Below, one piece after another: positions 32,198-43,200 of a stretch of DNA of 64,000 nucleotides. Location: NCBI RefSeq assembly GCF_018812025.1, contig NC_063045.1, positions 54,894,457 through 54,958,456 of the forward strand. Direction: 5' to 3'. The notes below the pieces were generated by a model that saw only the letters and a program-made list of their open reading frames with translations, searched no databases and was not told the DNA's origin. Both the position numbers and the translations under genes were made by a program. Source of the DNA: Megalobrama amblycephala (Eukaryota; Chordata; Actinopteri; Cypriniformes; Xenocyprididae). The stretch's first letter is position 1, and each line of letters opens with the position of its first letter.

Positions 32198-32310
32198 GAG
32201 TGAGTCTCCTCCTGTTAGGAGTTTGTTCTGCTCTCCTTACTGTCCTTTCATTTATACAGTTTTAGGATCAGACTGGCCAACCCATCTACCTCCCATGAGT
32301 AGAATTTTAG
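32198..32310 (-). promoter_or_regulatory. TAAR core promoter, TATA at 32251-32256
   Basis: TATAAATGAAAGG lies 54-59 bp before the ATG. The dyad is altered on one side (ttttaggatcagac). The flank beyond about 32296 matches 61206 onward (upstream of the 59933 gene), not the flank of the 36128 and 51984 genes. Confidence 0.7.
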
Positions 32311-35300
32311 ATCTAAATTTAACTTTTAACTACAAAATATTTAGCAACGTTATACTTTCTCTGTTGCAGTCTATTTGTTTTACAAAAATACCCTCTGGGC
32401 TAAAACTTCAAATCTTTGGCCAAAATTGCAAATATATATACATGTACATATATACACATACCAAAGTTTAGTGAGAATACAAAATATCTAGAGTCACAAC
32501 ACAAACACACAGTGAGGGTGTCTTACACAGACAGAGGGTGAATTGAATGGGAGTATATGACTGTATAAAAGTAGTTTCCAGGTACAGAAACTGAATAAAG
32601 TAGCTAATCAAATGTAAAACAACATTGCATATAATCTTTAATGCATATATTGAATAAAAATGAATCGCTATTAATTATTAATTAAGTTACAAAAGCTATT
32701 CAGTCAAGAGCAATGGGTGATTTCCTTGTATTCGGTGGTTTGATTAACATATAGACACATATAGACAGCAGGAATATTAGGCTGCTGTCACTTTACAGTA
32801 TTACAGTACACTGATACTGAACACATGCATTCTTTCTTGAGCGTTTAAGTTCACTTAAGATATAACTTACTATGTTTGCTAGGATACTCGCCCAGACGAG
32901 CATGTTGACACTTTTTGTGTGAATTTATCAGTTCAAGACTTGAAAGAGAAATCAATATTTGCGCGCTGTACACACGCTTCCGCATGCACGCTTCGGATGA
33001 GTGCACATATCTTCTCAGAGTTATCTTTCGCATATTCCACTCGAATGTTTAAATTGGCAAGGCTTAAGTGAGTTTAGTTTAAACACAGAGAGCAACATAT
33101 GCTGTTCAGGTCTCACCAGTGCTTACTATCAACACCCAGGTGATGGCGGCGTTAATTACAGTCATACAGTCATACGGCACTCGTACTGAACAAAGTATAG
33201 TGGAAGCCAGAATGTGTATCCATCGACAGAAACATTAGCCTAACTCTGTCTGTCTGCTTTATTTATTTTCAACAAACCATATTATAGATGCGTCATCAGA
33301 TATGAGATAAACCACAATGCAAGTGTGTGTCGAACTGTTTGTGGATAATGGTACTGTTAAATTTTTTACTGAGAATCATTACACCCTCAGGCATGTCGTC
33401 TTTCTTTACAAAGTGACATCACCAACTACTGGCCTGCAATGCATAATACAGTACTTTTATTCATTTATATGGATCCGTTTAAACATTGTCATCTGTACCG
33501 TTTTTAGTAAATCGTTGCTGTGTAAATGTACCCTGAGTCTCCATAGTTTTCCTTGTTAGTTACAATGATGACTAATCACCTTCACCTGTTTCTTGTTAGC
33601 ATCTTACCCAGTGTATTTATACCCTTTTCAGTCCTTGTTTGCTGGTTGTTGTCTTTATACTTCAGCTCTAAAGCTGTTATGTTCCAGGTATTGTTGCAGG
33701 TATTAATACATAACGTTTACAGGTACAAAACATACATTTCTGGATAGATTTTGAATCGTACAATATTGACAACATTTAAACATAAATGTATTTATGTTAA
33801 ACGTAATTATTAGAGCTTTTCACACAGCACTTAACACTGTATAACAGTCATTCTAAACACCGATTTTAACCCAAGGTAAAGGAACATTTCACACTTGTAA
33901 TTTAGAAGCGGGGTTAGCACCCTGACCCGCATTGCGGTGCCAACTTTGTACAGTGTAATGATGCAGTGTTAGAATGTTATGACTAGATGCTTAGCAACGG
34001 ATAACCTTTAACGTGTCTCATATTCACATGCTTTAGACAATCACAGAAACACTGCGCATTGTATATAAACAGTAAATTCACCGTTTGAGAGGAAAAATGT
34101 CAAATGCTGACAGAGAACATGGCCATTTTGAGTGAAGAAGAGACTGTTTCATTCTTAACCTTATAAGTAAAAATTCCCATTCACTATAAACTCAGTAGTA
34201 CAGTTGGCAATACAGTATGCACAATGCTAGAGCTAGCTAGCCTATGTAAAGAAGTTGCATGCTCCGTTTATCCAATCAGTGACAATGACACCGCAAATAT
34301 CCAAATAAGAATGTTAACCCAGGGTTACTTGAAAAACCCTAAATGGAGCCATAATATTTTTTTTTATTTTGAATCAGATTGTTAAATTGATAATGTAGCA
34401 ACGCAAATCATGAAGGTTGTAGCTGTTAAACTGTGTCCTAAATGACTATTTTGGTCACATAATATTAAATTTGACTTCAGTTCAGCGCACTTTGCAAAAT
34501 ATGGTGTGGGCCTCTCACAAAGGTCACATGGTTGTTGTTGTTGTTGTTTCATACAAGCAATGACAAGTATCTTATTTACTTCAAATAACATACAGCAATA
34601 AATCTTCTGAGAAATGAATTACAGTAAACTCAGAAGACCAATCATTATTGTTATAGTTTGTTATTGAGTAAATGTGCCTCTGAGGGTGCTGTTAACGCCT
34701 GTGCTGAATGGAGAGATGATCCATTCATTACCGGTGTGAACACAAACACCGGTGAACACACACAGAGAACGCACTGATGCTCATTAATCAGGGGTCAGTT
34801 AAATGATGTATTTTAGAAGTCTAAGTAAAACCTTCACTCAACAATTAGCTACACAAGGATTTGCTACTTAACTATTAAAATGTTCTTTTGAAGTTGTAAA
34901 TAAAGCAAATAGTATAGTTTACTATTTCAGTATTTTTATTTCTAAATGTCACATTTAACTGAATGTTTTACTTGTTGTTTAAACATACATAAAATGAATG
35001 GAAATTTAAAAGTAATATTTACTTCAGTTTTTGTCATCAATAATTTATATTTACAGATTGAGGGCTCATAATTTGAATTAAGTAGAATATTTAAGGTAAG
35101 TTAAGTTTACAAACACTATACAACCTATACAATAGGCTGCTAATTAACTTTCCAGTACTGTATGTGTGATGGCAATGTTACCTTCTAACTTTGATCTCTC
35201 TCTCTCTCTCTATTTATTTATTGCAGAGTAAAAAAAGAATGGCAGACATAAGATTTTATTTGTTTTATTCTTAATTTATTAGTCGTATCTGTAAAATGTA

Positions 35301-36127
35301 TGGTAATGTAATATTACACCAATATTGGTATTAAAACTGCACAAATTAATTTCTAATTCAAGCTAACAAGAAACTTCTGAGTGAAAATTGTATCCTAGCT
35401 TTGTTCAAGTAGTAGTGTGGTGCAGGTGCCAACAATACAGAGAAACACATTCTAACAACAACTTCAAAGAGAACAAATAAATCAAACAAAAAAGTAAATG
35501 TTTCAGCTGACAACTGATGATCTTCTCAGCACAATTTAGCAAGATTGAATGTGTTCCTGGATCAACATCCCTGTGAACAAATCATTCACAACTGTAGTGA
35601 ATTAACTGTTAGTCTGTCCTTTCTTCAGAAGTTGCATTGAAGGGCTGTTTTGATCATTTTGAAATCTTTTTGTCTTGAAGCTGAAATATAAAAAATTGAC
35701 ATTTTGAATAAATCTTAGGGAAAATGCAACTCAGTTGTTACCATTCTTTCATTTGATGTTTTTTTTCTCTGTGCCAAGATCCTATCAGCACAGCTGTGTT
35801 TCTCATGTTATAAAACTCATTCTATGAAGAGAGACACAAAGTGTCTGTATACATTGTTAAAAATTAACCACAATTAAATTTACAGTTCTTACCACAATAT
35901 AACATGTAACATGTAATATTGGTTATGGTGCATTATATCATCATCAGCACAGCTGTTGAAAGAGAGACCACAAGGTGTCCGTATACATTGTTAAAAATTA
36001 ACCACAATTAAATTTACAGTTCTTACCAACATAAAATGTAACATGTAATATTATCAGAGGGTGCAGCTTAAAACTGAGCTTTACCATTTTGAAAGCTGAA
36101 ACACAAACACATTGTGAAATACAGCAC
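32311..36127. other. Inter-TAAR spacer, paralogous to 43200-45827 + 51128-51983
   Basis: About 3.8 kb without a gene. 34380-34720 matches 44836-45130 and 63855-64000. 35054-36127 matches 51123-51983 and 59100-59932 and flanks the 3' side of the 36128 gene. At 35050 atttatatttacagattgaggg is the empty counterpart of the insertion site of the 45833-51122 retrotransposon. Short runs (GTT)n at 34531 and (TC)n at 35199 were noted. 33780-34330 may hold an old repeat, but no ends were identified. Confidence 0.65.
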
Positions 36128-37144
36128 TCACAAATGATTATTTATAAAAATGTCCACCAAAGATGATGCTGACTGAAATATCTTAAGTGATATGATGTGT
36201 TTAAATGACCTTCTAAACCAAGGGTAAAATAAAGCATAGATTAGAGGATTCAGGCCTGAGTTAATATAGAAGACCCATGTTAGAACATTCACTATTACAG
36301 AGGAAATTACTGTATTCCCTGCAAGAGAAAAAATATAGAGAGGTAACCAGCAGAGAATATGAATTGCCACAATGATTCCTAATGTCAGAGCAGCTTTGCT
36401 CTCAGATTTCCTCCTCACTGAACCTTCCATTACACATTTACCACCCTTCATCAGATAGTTTATAACTTTCACTTGCTGATGTACAACATAAAATATCCTC
36501 AAATATAAAGTTATGATCAGGGTGCAAGGAAACATCAAGGACATGAACAGATCAGTGACTATCCATGTAAAACTTATCATGACATAACACTCTCCATAAC
36601 ATGCTTCTGTTTTGTGTGATGTGTCAAAACGTCCGTTGCTGCTTGACAAAGCAGTGATATAAGCTGAAGAGCAAAACCAACAAAGACAGATGATCATTAA
36701 GGCTTTAGTTGTGGTTATTTTCTGTGGGTACTGTAAAGGGTGACACACAGCCACATAACGATCAATCGCAATTAAAACTAAATTACCAAGAGATGCTGAG
36801 AGAACCACCCCCGTAATTGTCATAAACAGTGCACATAAAGTGTTTCCAAAGTACCAGCATGTCTCAATCAACCTAGTGGCATCTATTGGCATCACAATAA
36901 GTCCAATAAGCAGGTCGGCCACAGCCAGAGAGAGAATAATCAGGTTGGTTGGAGTGTGAAGCTTCTTGAAGTGAGAGATGGAGATGATCACCAGCAGGTT
37001 CAGAAACACAGTCCATGTTGACAGCAATGAAAAAAACACATACATGATATTGTATTCATGTCTGGAGCGTTTTCCCTTGATACATGATGAGTTGATGGCA
37101 GGAAAGCAGTATTGAGTCTCATGATCCTCTGTCTCATAGGCCAT
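36128..37144 (-). CDS. Trace amine-associated receptor, type B
   Basis: 338 residues, intact. Landmarks: CFPAINSSC, Cys104 (3.25), DRY 128-130, CWLP in TM6, NPLIY and FYPWF. Position 3.32 is Thr111, the only polar residue there among the copies. Asp198 is at 5.42 and Asp88 at the TM2 outer end. TM6 after the Pro is LY rather than the YY of type A, and loop 2 reads SSSNGRFDTSHKTEACYGEC. C terminus is RRSFKHIISLKIFQSASSLVDIF. These differences lie around the binding cavity and suggest a different ligand range from type A (inference). Confidence 0.95.
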   Translation of the reverse strand: MAYETEDHETQYCFPAINSSCIKGKRSRHEYNIMYVFFSLLSTWTVFLNLLVIISISHFKKLHTPTNLIILSLAVADLLIGLIVMPIDATRLIETCWYFGNTLCALFMTITGVVLSASLGNLVLIAIDRYVAVCHPLQYPQKITTTKALMIICLCWFCSSAYITALSSSNGRFDTSHKTEACYGECYVMISFTWIVTDLFMSLMFPCTLIITLYLRIFYVVHQQVKVINYLMKGGKCVMEGSVRRKSESKAALTLGIIVAIHILCWLPLYIFSLAGNTVISSVIVNVLTWVFYINSGLNPLIYALFYPWFRRSFKHIISLKIFQSASSLVDIFINNHL

Positions 37145-37260
37145 GAGTGAGTCTTCTCCTGTTAGGAGTTTGCTTTGCTCTCCTTACCGTCCTTTCATTT
37201 ATACAGTGTCTGGATCAGACTGACCAACCCATCTATTACTCACTCTGATGCTGCATAATG
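37145..37260 (-). promoter_or_regulatory. TAAR core promoter, TATA at 37198-37203
   Basis: TATAAATGAAAGG lies 54-59 bp before the ATG, with GTCTGATCCAGAC upstream. The flank (ctgatgctgcataatgaca) is shared with the 51984 gene. Confidence 0.7.
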
Positions 37261-37884
37261 ACATCATGTTTTTCTTTAAATAGTTCCATCCTTGGCAGTG
37301 AAATTGCTGTGGCAACAAGCAATACTCAGTAATACAAAGGAAGTGCAAGGATATGTATAGTTAATATATAATATATATATAACAGTCTACTTAGTTGCCT
37401 TACAATAGAGTTTGACATTATCACTTTGCTAAGCTCATAGCATGATATTTTAAAAGTATAGTTGCAATGAAAATTAATTTAATGAAAATCATTTATCATC
37501 CACAAAGTAGCCTACCAAATGCATAACAATTTCTTCAGATGAACACAGAAAAATATTTTTAGAAAAATAATCCATCTCTGTGATTCCATATAATGCAAGT
37601 GAATAGGTTCTGAAATGGTGATGCTCCAACCATCGTGAATGTGAGAAATCTGATCCCACTGGATGAATCAATGTCTTAGGAGAAGAAACATGTATAAACT
37701 ATTCCTCAAGACCAACTGTCGTAGGTGCGTTCTCAAGTCAAGTTAAAAATAAAGGAAATAACATTAAACATATAAACAAAACTGACTAGCAACATATTTA
37801 AATGTTAAAGCCAAATAAACAATAAGCTCAAGACAGGAGCACAGGCCTAGCCATGGTTAGTTTTGGTTATTTGTGCCTATATTG
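37261..37884. other. AT-rich upstream spacer
   Basis: No gene recognised. A short open frame at 37489-37671 has no signature. Confidence 0.5.
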
Positions 37885-39891
37885 GGGGGGGGGGGGGGGG
37901 GGGCGTGGTTCTGCACCAGGAGAGAGAGTCGGGAAATGAGCTCTGCGTAAGTAGGTCAAGTGCAAAATGACAAACACCTGTGTCTTGTTGCAGTAATTGG
38001 CAAGGAGACAGCGGTTAAAAGCCACTAAGAAATAGGAAGCAGGAAGAGAGAGACGGACTGAGGACTGTGTGTGTGTGCTGAATGGGAAGGAAGGAAGAAT
38101 GCCGCTGCCATTATGCAGACTTCACCATCGAGTTTGACATTTGCGGAAGTGATCCAGTCGACTCCATCAAGTTCAACATCAGGTGCTCATGGAAATGAAG
38201 GACGATCAGGAATAATGGTTCCAGGCCTTAATCCAGGCACAGCAGGAGGACTGAGAGATGTTCCAGAGCTGGATGAACCTGGAGGATTGGGCAGCAGGAT
38301 CTCCACCTGATCCGGCCCTGCCCACTCATTTGCCTCTCAAACAAGATGGGTCCTCAGGATGATCCAGAGACATTCATAGATCTCTTTGAGAAGACCACCT
38401 TGGCATGAGAGTGGCCACCGCCCCACTGGCCAGTGTACCTCATCCCCTTGCAGTCTGGCACAGCAGCTACCGATCCAGAGCCTCCTGGTCTACGACAACC
38501 TTAAACAAAGCCATCCTTCAGGTTGGCCACAGCCCAGAACAACACTGCCAGTACTTCAAGTTGTTGGAACTGGGCGAGAGTGGCTGGCCCTTCGTGATGG
38601 CTCAGCAGCTCCGTGATGCATGCCGCAATTGGCTGTTGGCCGGTGAAGGCGACGTTGAGAAGATCTTTGACAGAGTGGTGCTTGAGCAGTTGTGCCCATT
38701 GTGCGCCTGCCGAAGAAGACGACGCAGTGGGTCCAGTGACAGTGTCTGGCGGCGCTGGAACTGGCTGTCAAATGGAGGAGGACCAGATGCTAACATGCCC
38801 TGAGGTCAGCGAACCCCTGCCTTCTGTCTCTCTCTCACTCCCCTCCCCTGTGCTTTCTCCTTCTCGCTCTCGTCCTGTCTCTATAGGTCCAAGGAAAAGA
38901 TAGGGGGTGGGACCGGCCAGTATGGACCCCACACCAGCACCTGTTCCTCCGCTCTTTCCACACCAATTCTTTTACCCACTTTCTGCCACTAGGGTGGCGG
39001 GAAGGTCTGGGTCAGCCTATTGGCGTTGCGGGGACCTGGGACACTTTGTTGATTGGTGTCCGGTGATGGAGGTGGGGACACTGATCTGGGTTCAGGATGC
39101 ACCACAGGCTGCCCCTGATCAAGCTGGGTTGTACCAAATACCTGTGAGTATTAAAGGGGGTATGTATCAAGCTTCAGTGGATTCAGGATAGGGCTGACCG
39201 ATATATCGCATGCGATTGTCACGTGCATTTCGTCAGTAAAGCCGGTTCCCTGATTGCCGCTAAATCGCCATCACCTGCTTTCAAATGGAGCGGCATTTAA
39301 TAGACAGAGCCGTAGTTCACTGACAAGCCATGCAATATCGCGTTCATTATCGAAGGCGATTCATCTGCGATATGAATGCGATATTGCGTGGCTTGTCAGT
39401 GAACTACGGCTCTGTCTATTAAATGCCGCTCCATTTGAAAGCAGGTGATGGCGATTTAGCGGTAATCAGGGAACCGGCTTTACTGACAAAATGCGCGTGA
39501 CAATCGCATGCGATATATTGGTCAGCCCTAATTCAGGATATAACCAAACCTCCATTCATCAAAGCTTGATTCAGCCTGAGGCATTGGATCGGAGCCACAT
39601 GGTTCCGGTACAGTATGTGCACAGGAATGTGGTGAGATATCCATTAATGTCTGTCGCTATTCAATTTAGAGGAAAAAAAAAGATTGCAGTTAGTCCGCAC
39701 CTCAGACATCCGCTAATTTTGGGGACAAATTGGCCAGCGTTTAGTCATTTATTGTGATATTTATGCGCAGATGTCTCTTGGGGTAAAGGAGAGCGGGGAA
39801 GGAGAAGCTGAACTGGGATAGATGGGATCTGAGCCAGGGGAACGGAGCACTGGTGAGACGCTGATCCTCACAGAGCGTGATGATTTGAGTG
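37885..39891 (+). mobile_element. Second Gmr1-like element copy, degraded
   Basis: Starts after a poly-G run (about 37885-37903) and gcgtggttctgc, the same boundary seen at 5064 and 10552. Gag-like pieces in shifting frames (38113-38800) are followed by a zinc-knuckle relic (YWRCGDLGHFVDWC near 39030, lacking its first Cys), then protease (VDSG near 39180). The protease is split by a MITE (39189-39530) and resumes at 39539-39757. The copy ends at 39891, where a reversed LINE tail begins. More decayed than the copy at 10563. Confidence 0.78.
39189..39530. mobile_element. Palindromic hAT-type MITE, TSD ATTCAGGA
   Basis: 342 bp. Ends TAGGGCTGACC and GGTCAGCCCTA; 8-bp duplication attcagga at 39181-39188 and 39531-39538. 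Nearly the whole element is one inverted repeat (for example catttgaaagcaggtgatgg pairs with the region near 39275), with a short centre around 39345-39365. No coding capacity. Confidence 0.93.
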
Positions 39892-40021
39892 GTCAAGTCA
39901 AGTCAAGTCAAGTCAAGTCAAAAGTCACCTTTATTTACATATAGCGCTTTTTACAATACAGATTGTGTCAAAGCAGCTTTACATTGATAACTGGTACATC
40001 ATTTTGGCTGCACAGCAGCTC
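39892..40021 (-). mobile_element. 5'-truncated L2 LINE tail
   Basis: Reverse complement of the last ~125 bp of the L2 at 11975-16920: (CAAGT)n, aaaagtcacctttattt, atagcgctttttacaata, and on to cagcagctcttaa. Cut at the TTAA where the fold-back element begins. It lies at the end of the second Gmr1 copy. Confidence 0.88.
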
Positions 40022-40661
40022 TTAAAGGGATAGTTCACCCAAAAATGAAAATTTGATGTTTATCTGCTTACCCCCAGCGCATCCAAAATGTAGGTGACTT
40101 TTTTTCTTCAGTAGAACACAAATTATGATTTTTTTTTAACAGCAACCGTTGCCGTCTGTCAGTCAAATAATGCGAGTGAATGGGAACTCGATCAGTAAGA
40201 GTCGAAAAATCTTGCATAGACAAATCCAAATTAAACCCTGCGGCTCATGATGACACATTGATGTGCTAAGACACGAAACGATCGGTTTGTGCGAGAAATC
40301 GAACAGTATTTATATCATTTTTTACCTCTAATACACCACTATGTCCAACTGCGTTCAGCACTCGCTTAGTGAGGTCTGATCACGCTCTGACAACGGCAGT
40401 GATGTCTCGCGCTTATACTTCAATGAGTGCTAGACATCACTGCCGTTGTCAGAGCAGGGTTTAATTTGGATTTGTCTATGCAAGGTTTTTCGACTCTCAT
40501 TGATCGAGTTTCCATCCACCCGCATTATTTGACTGACAGACGACAACGGTTGCAGTTAAAAATCATCATTTGTGTTCTACTGAAGAAACAAAGTCGCCTA
40601 CATCTTGGATGCGCTGGGGGTAAGCAGATAAACATCAAATTTTCATTTTTGGGTGAACTAT
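40022..40661. mobile_element. Fold-back DNA element at TTAA, copy 1
   Basis: Starts TTAAAGGGATAGTTCACCC and ends with the inverted counterpart gggtgaactat, missing the last ~8 bp. The arms are long: tttatctgcttacccccagcg pairs with the sequence near 40612, and the middle also folds (gatgtctcgcgcttata versus tagacatcactgccg). No coding frame. Related to 53336-53924. Confidence 0.85.
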
Positions 40662-42095
40662 AATAAAAGCTGGATGACTTGTAAAAGGCATGCAGTTAAT
40701 TTTGAAATATACTGAATGGTAGAGAAAATGCTGTATTACTGTTACTTCAAATAAAGTTCTTTCTGATTGTGCTATGTTAGCCACTTGACTAAATAGTGTT
40801 GTCCCTGAGGCATGGTACAAACATGTTACTCGCGGTAAATCAAGAAAACAGGAGATTTAAACAATTAGACTATGAGCTATATAACAATAATTAGTTTTCT
40901 GTCTATAACAGTATCCAAACAGCTGCTCGTCTGTCTAATAAAATGCATAATATATTAAAGTGCCTTTGGTGTTTCAATGGTTTCTACGGAAGTAAAACCA
41001 GAAATCGAGGGTAGTGCGGATTCAACGTCATTGACAGGCGATGAAATGATATGGGTTGTTACACTGGTTCAAATAGCTGATCTTTCTGGATTTAAACATC
41101 GTTGGAAACATTTGGGATAATGTAAGTACACAAGTCAACAAAATATATAACATTGTTTTAGTAGTTTTTGGATATTTTAATCCAAAAATCTTACATATTG
41201 TGCCTCTAAGTGACAGCAGCCTAATAAAACTGTAGTACTTTTTTACTTGAATACTAGGCTAGAAACCTGAAAAACTTAAATGACTTTTCAAATGACATTA
41301 TGGTTTGTTTTTGAGGAAATGTGCATTGGAGGGGTTGTGCTTTTTTTCTGGTAACAGCTTAACAAGAACCAGTCTTTGGAAGAATTAAATATCATTAAAA
41401 AGTTTGAACTGTCTTGGTGATTTACTGGTGAGACTACAAAGCTCTGACTAAGCTAAATTTCAGAACTAATTCGAAATGACGCCACTTAACTTGATTACAT
41501 CATTCTCCTTAGGTGATGTTTAGTAGGTCCAGAATGGCATTAATTTATTCACATCACTTTTTATGAAACAACATACTGTAAACATTACATCAACTTGCTT
41601 GAAAAGTTACATTAAGTCACATTTTCATTGTTAGGCCCCACTGTTAATTCTTTTGTATGTAGCTCCGACCTGGGTGAATTTAAAGTTACTCTGCTTCAGA
41701 TGTTTTAACATTCTGAGTGTTATAAGCCAATTTTATCATTCACTTTGTGATGAACCACCATAATATGTTTCAAAATGAATGATGAAAGTGAAGCATGAAG
41801 TACATAATATCTACCTTTATCATCTATTTCAGTAGATTTAAGATTTGTGATTCTTGCTCAATTTACTCAATAACCTAATGAAACAACTGAACATTGTCAG
41901 TTTTTTTACTGTGTAAAAAGAACTTTGCTTAATTGTTAAATTTGGACAAAACTTGCATTGCATCAGTGTGAGAATTATACAGCATATAGATACATATAAA
42001 TTACAAAGATAAACTGTTTATCTATCATTATGGCTTAATAACAATAATGGAGTTTATGTGAAATTGCTGTCAGAGTGACAGTTTTACCTATTTTA
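40662..42095. other. Spacer and TAAR 3' flank
   Basis: No gene. 40926-41210 has the look of a common cyprinid interspersed repeat (ctttctggatttaaacatcg, aaaaatcttacatattgtgcc), ends not resolved. 41211-41400 matches 800-1025. 41510-42095 is TAAR 3' flank shared with 30601-31201. Confidence 0.55.
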
Positions 42096-43103
42096 TTAGA
42101 ATTGATGTTCTGTAAAAATATTGACCAGAGAGGATGCTGGCTGAAATATTTTCAGAGTTAAGATGTGTTTAACTGTCTTTTTAAACCAGGGATAAAATAA
42201 AGCATAGACCAGAGGATTCAGACCTGAGCTAACATACACGACCCATGTCAAAGAATATATGGCTGTGGAAGAGGTTACTGATATAAAACATATATAGTAT
42301 GGAATCCAGCACAGCATATAAACTGTCACAATGATTCCTAATGTCAGAGCAGCTTTGCGCTCAGATTTTCTCCTCACTGAAACTTCCATTACACATTTAC
42401 CACCCTTCATCAGAGAGTTTATAGCTTTTACTTGCTGATGTACTACATAAAAAATCCTCAAATATAAAGTTATGATCAGGGTACAAGGAAGAATAAAAGA
42501 CAAGAACAGATCAGTGACTATCCAGGCAAAACCCATCATAACAGAACACTCTCCATAACACATGTCTGTTCTGAGTGAAGTGTCAAAATATCTATTATTA
42601 ATTGCAAAGGCAGTGTTATAAGCTGAGGAGCAAAACCAGTATAGACAGATGCTTATTGCAGTTTTAGTCATTGTTATTTTCTGTGGGTACAGTAAAGGGT
42701 GACACACAGCCACATAACGATCAACAGCAATTAAAACTAAATTACTAAGAGATGTTGAGCCGAGCACTCCAATGATTATCATAAACAGTCCACAGAAGGT
42801 GTCTCCAAAGTACCAACACATCTCAATTAGCCTGGTGGCCTCTATTGGCATGACAACAAGTCCAACAAGAAGGTCAGCCAAAGCCAGAGAGAGAATGAGC
42901 AGGTTTGTTGGAGTGTGAAGCTTCTTGAAGTGAGAGATGGAGATGATCACCAGCAGGTTCAGAAACACAGTCCATACTGACAGCAATGAAAAAAACACAT
43001 ACATGATATTGTATTCATGTCTGGAGCGTGTTCCCTTGATACATGATGAGTTGATGGCAGGAAAGCAGTATTGAGTCTCATGATCCTCTGTCTCATAGGC
43101 CAT
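42096..43103 (-). CDS. Trace amine-associated receptor, type A
   Basis: 335 residues, intact. CFPAINSSC, Cys104 (3.25), DRY 128-130, CWIP, NPLVY and FYPWF. Position 3.32 is Ile111, Asp198 at 5.42, Glu88 at the outer end of TM2. Loop 2 has the type A FDTSLRTDMCYGEC signature. Private changes: CIKGTR in place of CIKGKR, ERKA in the third loop where all others have ESKA, and VSSGLNP in TM7 where others have TNSGLNP, so Asn7.45 is lost. Ends EHQF. Olfactory amine receptor by family. Confidence 0.95.
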   Translation of the reverse strand: MAYETEDHETQYCFPAINSSCIKGTRSRHEYNIMYVFFSLLSVWTVFLNLLVIISISHFKKLHTPTNLLILSLALADLLVGLVVMPIEATRLIEMCWYFGDTFCGLFMIIIGVLGSTSLSNLVLIAVDRYVAVCHPLLYPQKITMTKTAISICLYWFCSSAYNTAFAINNRYFDTSLRTDMCYGECSVMMGFAWIVTDLFLSFILPCTLIITLYLRIFYVVHQQVKAINSLMKGGKCVMEVSVRRKSERKAALTLGIIVTVYMLCWIPYYICFISVTSSTAIYSLTWVVYVSSGLNPLVYALFYPWFKKTVKHILTLKIFQPASSLVNIFTEHQF

Positions 43104-43200
43104 GAGTGAGTCTCCTCCTGTTAGGAGTTTGTTCTGCTCTCTTTACTGTCCTTTCATTTATACAGTTTCTGAATAAGACTGACCAACCCATCTACCGCCT
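43104..43200 (-). promoter_or_regulatory. TAAR core promoter, TATA at 43157-43162
   Basis: TATAAATGAAAGG lies 54-59 bp before the ATG. The upstream dyad is mutated (tttctgaataagac). Same variant as the 59933 gene. Confidence 0.7.

Noticed and set aside
33543..33760. Possible solo LTR (cttcacctgtttcttgtta, tgtatttata)
   Set aside because: No terminal TG...CA pair or target duplication found.
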